Origin: Candidatus Daviesbacteria bacterium RIFCSPHIGHO2_02_FULL_43_12
GTDB lineage: Bacteria > Patescibacteriota > Microgenomatia > Daviesbacterales > UBA10151
Assembly (NCBI GenBank): GCA_001776775.1
Contig: MFDD01000002.1
Span: forward strand, 270,773 to 309,343
Reading direction: 5' to 3'
DNA: 38,571 nucleotides
How positions within the stretch are numbered: the first letter of the stretch is position 1; every line of letters begins with the position of its first letter. Shown here one piece after another: positions 34,600 through 38,571 of the stretch. The notes beneath the pieces were generated by a model that did not search any database, was not told the DNA's origin, and saw only the letters and a list, made by a program, of their open reading frames with translations. Position numbers and translations under genes: made by a program.

Positions 34600-35772
34600 A
34601 TGGGTAAATCTGAATTTAGAGCTTGTTTAATTCTCGGTCTGGTCACCTTATTTATTACCGCATTAATGTGGTTGCCTCACTACCTTGCTCTCCCCAATTT
34701 TTATGGCCTGAATTTTTCCGAGGGTTTTAATACTATTTACCGAAACTTTGACGGCATTGAATATATTATTATTGCTAAAAGCTTTTATCGGCCAGAGCTG
34801 ATCGCCCACTTACCTCAGTCTCTTTCTGCCAGCTATTACGCTGCTCACTTTCCGGGATTTGCATTAGTAATTTTGGCCTTTTCGCCGCTGCTTGGTTTTC
34901 TAAAATCAATGCTCTTTTCTTCACTTCTTTTTACCTATCTCTCCACAGTGGCTTTCTTCTTTCTAATCAGACGGTTTAAGTTAAGTAGCCAGCCGCTTTG
35001 GTTAGCAGTGCTTTTTCTCGTACTCCCGGCTAGGTGGTTGATAGTCCATTCGGTTGGCTCAGCTGAACCAATGTTTATTTTCTTTGTGCTGCTCTCTGTA
35101 TATTTTTTTAAGGAATTTCAGGAAACAAAAAAGTCTTCTTTTATTTGGTTCTCAGCCCTGGCTGGACTGGTAGCTCAATTGACCCGTCCTCCCGGAATTT
35201 TGCTATTTATAGCCATTGGGATATATGCTCTATATGAGCTGTTTTGGGAACAAAAGGGAGCATTTTTACAGAGATTTATTAAAATTGTTCAGACCTACCT
35301 ACCCTTTATCCTGATTCCCCTTGGTCTTTTGGGTGTTTTTATTCTTTATAGCTTCACCTATCATGATTTTTGGGCTTATTTTCATAGCGGAGATAATATT
35401 CACCTCACCTTGCCTCCGTTCCAGATCTTTAATAAACATCAATTTTGGGTTGGAGAAATTTGGCTGGAAGATGTGATCTATATTTTAATTCTCGGGTTTT
35501 TTGGAGGATTATACCTTTGGAAAAAAAACTTACGGGGAATGGGGACTTTTGTCCTCACTTATATTACAGCCACGGCCTTGGTTACTCATCGAGATATCAG
35601 TCGCTACGCTCTGCCGATCTTCCCCTTTTTAATCATCGCTTTCGAGAAGGTGCTCATCAGCAAAGAGTTTAAAATCGTGATGGCTATTTTGGCAGTAGCT
35701 TTTTATCTTTATGCCCAAAACTTTTTAATTGCAAATGTGGCCCCTATTGCTGAGCTGACTCCTTTTAATTAG
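34600..35772 (+). CDS. PIG-V-like GT-C glycosyltransferase (membrane protein)
   Basis: A 390-residue multi-pass protein and the only plus-strand gene of the window. The first loop has YRNFDGIEYIIIAKSFY (47-63), with Asp51 in the FDG box, and YYAAHFPGFALVILAFSPLL (79-98). Together these match the PIG-V-like layout (FDGxxY ... FPGxxL) seen at 1719. VGSAEPMFIFFVLLSVYFFK and LAGLVAQLTRPPGILLFIAI are the equivalents of the later conserved helices (the TRxxG box reads TRPPG). A TTG at 34591 would add three residues; the ATG at 34600 is preferred. It ends in TAG at 35772, directly abutting the stop of the convergent GT2-GtrA gene. It probably uses a polyprenyl-phosphate hexose donor; the acceptor is unknown. 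Confidence 0.82.
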   Translation: MGKSEFRACLILGLVTLFITALMWLPHYLALPNFYGLNFSEGFNTIYRNFDGIEYIIIAKSFYRPELIAHLPQSLSASYYAAHFPGFALVILAFSPLLGFLKSMLFSSLLFTYLSTVAFFFLIRRFKLSSQPLWLAVLFLVLPARWLIVHSVGSAEPMFIFFVLLSVYFFKEFQETKKSSFIWFSALAGLVAQLTRPPGILLFIAIGIYALYELFWEQKGAFLQRFIKIVQTYLPFILIPLGLLGVFILYSFTYHDFWAYFHSGDNIHLTLPPFQIFNKHQFWVGEIWLEDVIYILILGFFGGLYLWKKNLRGMGTFVLTYITATALVTHRDISRYALPIFPFLIIAFEKVLISKEFKIVMAILAVAFYLYAQNFLIANVAPIAELTPFN

Positions 35773-36951
35773 TTACTTTCGCCGCCAGGTGACGAAATGG
35801 TTAATAGTAAAGTTCCAAGCCATTACCGGGGGGATGGTGGTTAAGAAGATAATGTTATGATAGGCAATCTTTAACCCGAATATAGACAGTATGCCTTCTC
35901 CGTAAATGTAATCTAAAACAGCGGTTATAGAGATACTGATAAAAATTGCCCCAGTACTGACCAAACAATACATCAAAAATCTCTGCCAAACCTTGGTCGT
36001 AGTCTGCCTACCTTTAAAGGTCCACAGTGAGTTCCAGGTAAAGTTATTCACTATCCCCAAAGAAGCAGAGAAAAGCCTAGCTACAGCCGGAACAAAACCA
36101 AACCACCTGATAAATAGATTATAGAAAAACAGGTCCACAATCGTGCCGGTAAATCCCACCACCGAGAACTTAATAATTACCTTGGCTTTATGGCTCCACT
36201 TAAAAAAAGGCACTTTAATCCCCCATTTATGCAACCTGGCCTCGATAACATAAGTCAACACATCGTAGCTGTAATTGATGATCTTGTTTTTGGAATATCC
36301 TTCGGCTCTGTCTTTAAAAATCAAGGGAATCTCTTTGTATTTTGCTCCGGCGATCATGGCTTCGTGGACAAAGGCCGGTTGAATAATAAATGTTTGCTGT
36401 TTCCAAGGCAGCCTATTTAAATTTATCTTCGAAAAAAGCTGAGGCGTAAAAGCTCGAGCAGAATTAGCAAACTCCTGAAAATCCCATGGTCCCATTATGA
36501 TGCGGACCACCAAAGACATTGTCGCACTAAAAAAACGACGAGATATCGACAGGTTGTTTTTGCCACCCTTTACAAACCTTGAACCCTGAACATATGTATA
36601 TCCTTCTTCGATAGTTTTAACCATTCTTGGCAAAATATCTATCTCCACTTGTCCATCAGCGTCCATTTGGGCCATGATATCTGGTTGTAAATTTTTGAGA
36701 GCATAGAGATGAGCTGTAATCAACCCAACCCCTAATCCCGGTTCAACTTGTAAATAGTGGATTTGAGAATTTTTGGAGGCTAATTTTTTGACGATCAGAT
36801 CTGTCCCATCGGATGTCCGGACATCGTCGGCAACTATGATCTCTATCTTCCAGCCAGGAAGCTCTTTTTCCTGATCCAAAACTCCATCGATAAATTTCTC
36901 GATATTGTCTTTTTCGTTATAGGTCGGTAGAACAACTGAGACTATTTTCAT
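35773..36951 (-). CDS. GT2 polyprenyl-phosphate sugar synthase fused to GtrA-type membrane domain
   Basis: A 392-residue two-domain protein. Residues 1-240 are a DPM1-like GT2: MKIVSVVLPTYNEKDNIEKF (1-20), VADDVRTSDGTDLIV (40-54), AQMDADGQVE (94-103, DAD at 97-99) and VQGSRFVKGG. Residues ~255-392 are a GtrA domain with four helices and the paired motifs NNFTWNSLWTFKGR (302-315) and WNFTINHFVTWRR (379-391). GtrA proteins are thought to flip polyprenyl-phosphate sugars, so the fusion would couple synthesis and export of a donor for the outer-face GT-C enzymes. The nucleotide loop is one residue longer than the usual DDGSTDGT. The ATG is preceded by a good promoter and no Shine-Dalgarno. The gene appears monocistronic: its stop touches the convergent neighbour's stop. 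Confidence 0.9.
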   Translation of the reverse strand: MKIVSVVLPTYNEKDNIEKFIDGVLDQEKELPGWKIEIIVADDVRTSDGTDLIVKKLASKNSQIHYLQVEPGLGVGLITAHLYALKNLQPDIMAQMDADGQVEIDILPRMVKTIEEGYTYVQGSRFVKGGKNNLSISRRFFSATMSLVVRIIMGPWDFQEFANSARAFTPQLFSKINLNRLPWKQQTFIIQPAFVHEAMIAGAKYKEIPLIFKDRAEGYSKNKIINYSYDVLTYVIEARLHKWGIKVPFFKWSHKAKVIIKFSVVGFTGTIVDLFFYNLFIRWFGFVPAVARLFSASLGIVNNFTWNSLWTFKGRQTTTKVWQRFLMYCLVSTGAIFISISITAVLDYIYGEGILSIFGLKIAYHNIIFLTTIPPVMAWNFTINHFVTWRRK

Positions 36952-36965
36952 TTTACGATGTAAAG

Positions 36966-36995
36966 ATTGTACGTTACCTTAGGCTTGATTGGCAA
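36966..36995 (-). promoter_or_regulatory. Sigma70-type promoter of the GT2-GtrA gene
   Basis: On the minus strand TTGCCA (36995-36990) and TACAAT (36971-36966) each differ from consensus at one base and are 18 nt apart. The ATG (36951) lies 14 nt after the -10 box, leaving a 5' leader of only about 7-8 nt and no room for a Shine-Dalgarno. The rest of the 99-bp gap between the toxin gene and this gene shows nothing else I recognise. Confidence 0.6.
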
Positions 36996-37050
36996 TCATT
37001 GGATATATCACGGTCTTAATCTAGCTTAAGATTATCTAAAAGACGAGGTA

Positions 37051-37437
37051 CTATTTCGAATTATCCTGCATCCATTCCGCTATAGCTTTAATATCCCACT
37101 CTTTGGTAGCAATTTTTAAAGCCACCATTACTAATTCTTTTTGTGAAACTTCAAGAGATAAACTATTTTTTTCTAAAAAAACTATCCCGCCGACCATACC
37201 AGTTCTTTTATTTCCCTCCAAAAAAGGATGGTTTAAGATTATTGAATGCATTAGAGAGGCTGCTTTATTGAAAAGACTGGGATATAACTCTTCATTTCCA
37301 AATGTTGTCTGTGGCCTATAAGCCGCAGACTCAAGTAACGTTAGATCTCGAAGACCATGAGAACCACCATATCTATCTATTTGATCCTGGTGAATAACAA
37401 GAATTTCCTCGAGTGTAAGGTAAATAGCTATGGTCAT
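37051..37437 (-). CDS. doc: Death-on-curing (Doc/Fic) family toxin
   Basis: A 128-residue Fic-fold toxin of the Doc type. It has YLTLEEILVIHQDQIDRYGG (6-25), GLRDLTLLESAAYRPQTTFG (28-47) and LYPSLFNKAASLMHSIILN before the Fic motif HPFLEGNKRTG at 70-80. The catalytic His is His70 and the acidic residue Glu74. Lys77 replaces the Gly of AMP-transferring Fic proteins, as in phage P1 Doc, which phosphorylates EF-Tu; kinase activity is therefore the better prediction. The length (about 125) is normal for Doc. The ATG (37437) overlaps the antitoxin stop as ATGA, the classical arrangement with the antitoxin first. The partner here is an AbrB-type protein rather than Phd. The gene appears intact. Confidence 0.92.
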   Translation of the reverse strand: MTIAIYLTLEEILVIHQDQIDRYGGSHGLRDLTLLESAAYRPQTTFGNEELYPSLFNKAASLMHSIILNHPFLEGNKRTGMVGGIVFLEKNSLSLEVSQKELVMVALKIATKEWDIKAIAEWMQDNSK

Positions 37438-37682
37438 TTTTGAGCAAGCTCTTTAAGAGCAGGGCCATAGTTTTTATTTACTCTGGCAAGCATATCTAAG
37501 AATTCCGGAGAGATTGTAGTTTTCTTTTTAGCCTTACCCTTTTCTCGAATTATTAAAGATCCATCTTCAGGATCAGTTTCTATAACAACTTGGCTACCGG
37601 GTTTTAGCCCAACACCATCTAAGAGAGGCTTTGGAATAATAACACCTGTAGAATTACCAATTTGAATTACTTTTTGTTCCAT
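37434..37682 (-). CDS. AbrB/MazE-type antitoxin
   Basis: An 82-residue antitoxin. The N-terminal SpoVT-AbrB swapped-hairpin domain (1-48) reads MEQKVIQIGNSTGVIIPKPL, then LKPGSQVVIETDPEDGSLII, with the usual IGNSxGVxIPK core. The C-terminal part (about 49-82), basic at first (REKGKAKKKTT) and then helical (SPEFLDMLARVNKNYGPALK), should wrap the toxin and neutralise it. The ATG at 37682 starts one base after a perfect 18-bp palindrome in its promoter, which suggests autorepression by the antitoxin or the toxin-antitoxin complex. No Shine-Dalgarno is visible. The gene is complete and coupled to the Doc gene by ATGA. Confidence 0.9.
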   Translation of the reverse strand: MEQKVIQIGNSTGVIIPKPLLDGVGLKPGSQVVIETDPEDGSLIIREKGKAKKKTTISPEFLDMLARVNKNYGPALKELAQK

Positions 37683-37683
37683 A

Positions 37684-37720
37684 GTTATAACATGTTATAA
37701 CATATAGGAAAGATTGTCAA
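37684..37720 (-). promoter_or_regulatory. Toxin-antitoxin promoter with palindromic operator
   Basis: A consensus -35 TTGACA lies at 37720-37715 on the minus strand. A -10 box follows as TATAAC (37699-37694, spacer 15) or TAACAT (37697-37692, spacer 17). Both are embedded in the 18-bp perfect palindrome GTTATAACATGTTATAAC (37684-37701), made of two GTTATAAC units. The palindrome ends one base before the antitoxin ATG, so a bound antitoxin would block RNA polymerase. The remaining gap to the gmd stop (37721-37892) holds no gene or convincing terminator. Confidence 0.65.
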
Positions 37721-37892
37721 GCAAGCTATAAATCAAGAGCAGGGGAAGTCCGTCTTTCGTACTTTGTCTTAAATTTGGGATATTATAAGACTTTAAGCAA
37801 AATATTCAAACTAAAGTAAATTAAGAAATAGTGAGAAGTCTTTTTTGGGATCTATAACTAGTCTTCTCGAGGAATTACAATCTGTAGGACCA

Positions 37893-38571
37893 TTAGGAGA
37901 ATTTGGCCAGGTCGGAGGTAACCATCATCTTGATTAACTCAGGAAAGCTGGTCTTGGGTTCCCAGCCTAATTTGGTCTTAGCTTTAGTGTAATCTCCCAT
38001 TAAAGGACCTGTCTCAACCGGTGGGACAAACCTATCGTCTGTTTCGATATAATCTTGCCAATTATCTATCCCCACCGTCGCAAAAGCCTCGCGACAAAGA
38101 TCTTCTCCTGTCCAGGTTTTATTGGTGGATAAAATATAGTCATCCGCTTGGTCGGCTTGCAACATCAACCACATCCCCTCAACATAGTCTTTAGAATATC
38201 CCCAGTCTCTCTTGAAACCCAGCCATCCAAGTTTGATCTTACCGTTTTGCACAATTGGTTCACCCGCTTCGTTTAGGGGTATCTTGTCTTTCTTACCGTT
38301 TTTAATACAAGCCACCCCAACACTAACTTTTCTGGTAATAAAATTAATTCCTCTCCTAGGGCTTTCATGATTGAAAAGTATTCCGCAACAGATAAACTGA
38401 GGCTTTTTCTTATCTCTCCTGGCGATCGAAGCCATTTGGTGAGCATAGAGCTTCGCGGCAGCATACGGATTAGCCGCAATCATCCGGGTCTGCTCAGTTT
38501 GGGGAACTTCCTTAGTCTCTCCAAACATCTCTGAGGTAGAAGCTTGGTAAATCTTTGCCTCGGGAACAATA
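37893..38571 (-). CDS. gmd: GDP-mannose 4,6-dehydratase, partial (N-terminus beyond window)
   Basis: The last 225 residues of GDP-mannose 4,6-dehydratase, an extended short-chain dehydrogenase that converts GDP-mannose to GDP-4-keto-6-deoxymannose. The frame enters the window as IVPEAKIYQASTSEMFGETK, in which STSE carries the catalytic Thr and Glu. ANPYAAAKLYAHQM supplies the Tyr and Lys of YxxxK. CGILFNHESPRRGINFITRK is the family hallmark. KRDWGYSKDYVEGMWLMLQ and GDYTKAKTKLGWEPKTSF complete it. Two oddities: an insert of about 15 residues before the RDWGYSKDYV block (KIPLNEAGEPIVQNGKIK region), and VPPVETGPLMGD where typical enzymes have RPAEVxxLxGD. It ends in ...DLAKFS. The product feeds GDP-linked deoxyhexoses for the glycan encoded nearby. 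The real start lies upstream of 38571. Confidence 0.9.
   Translation of the reverse strand, partial: IVPEAKIYQASTSEMFGETKEVPQTEQTRMIAANPYAAAKLYAHQMASIARRDKKKPQFICCGILFNHESPRRGINFITRKVSVGVACIKNGKKDKIPLNEAGEPIVQNGKIKLGWLGFKRDWGYSKDYVEGMWLMLQADQADDYILSTNKTWTGEDLCREAFATVGIDNWQDYIETDDRFVPPVETGPLMGDYTKAKTKLGWEPKTSFPELIKMMVTSDLAKFS

Noticed and set aside
37833-37868. Inverted repeat GAGAAG...CTTCTC as a terminator after gmd
   Set aside because: Only 6 bp of stem with a 24-nt loop and no U-run after it on the minus strand; too weak to call.

Overview
The window looks like part of a Candidate Phyla Radiation (Patescibacteria) chromosome, most like the Microgenomates group. This is an inference from protein style, moderate-to-low GC and extreme gene packing; there is no rRNA or other marker gene. 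TGA is used repeatedly as a real stop, often inside ATGA start/stop overlaps, so the code is the standard bacterial one. That argues against the recoded CPR lineages (Gracilibacteria, Absconditabacteria). I count 30 protein genes, two of them cut by the window ends. I see no RNA gene, insertion sequence or CRISPR array, and no gene-free stretch longer than about 210 bases.

Layout. Positions 1-413 hold the start of a GT2 glycosyltransferase with its own promoter. Positions 460-34564 are an unbroken minus-strand run of 24 genes. Gaps are at most 41 bp and many junctions are ATGA, GTGA or TAATG overlaps. Positions 34600-35772 hold one plus-strand PIG-V-like gene, divergent from the run and ending exactly where the next minus-strand gene ends. 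Positions 35773-36951 encode a GT2-GtrA fusion behind a recognisable promoter. Positions 37051-37682 encode an AbrB-type antitoxin and Doc/Fic toxin behind a palindromic operator. Positions 37893-38571 are the C-terminal part of GDP-mannose 4,6-dehydratase.

How the genes work together. Soluble and membrane-associated GT2 and GT4 enzymes (nine GT2, two GT4) would use nucleotide sugars on the cytoplasmic face. DPM1/ALG5-like GT2 enzymes (31576, 33860, 35773) would make polyprenyl-phosphate sugars. GtrA and two Wzx-type flippases (460, 25185) would move lipid-linked sugars or glycans outward. Fourteen large multi-pass GT-C-like proteins would then transfer lipid-linked sugars on the outer face: six PMT/ArnT-like, three 'PTPS-related', one YfhO-like, two PIG-V-like and two of an unnamed paired family. 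Gmd supplies GDP-4-keto-6-deoxymannose, the precursor of deoxysugars such as fucose or rhamnose. The likely product is a cell-surface glycan or glycosylated surface protein. No initiating phosphoglycosyltransferase, Wzy polymerase, WaaL ligase or PglB-type transferase is recognisable here.

Most interesting points: (1) a 1142-residue protein fusing a secreted deacetylase-like N-terminal domain to a GT-C membrane domain, next to a paralogue that lacks the extra domain; (2) a PTPS-related gene whose best-supported start codon is AUA, behind a strong Shine-Dalgarno; (3) promoters whose -10 boxes lie so close to the start codon that transcripts should be leaderless or nearly so.
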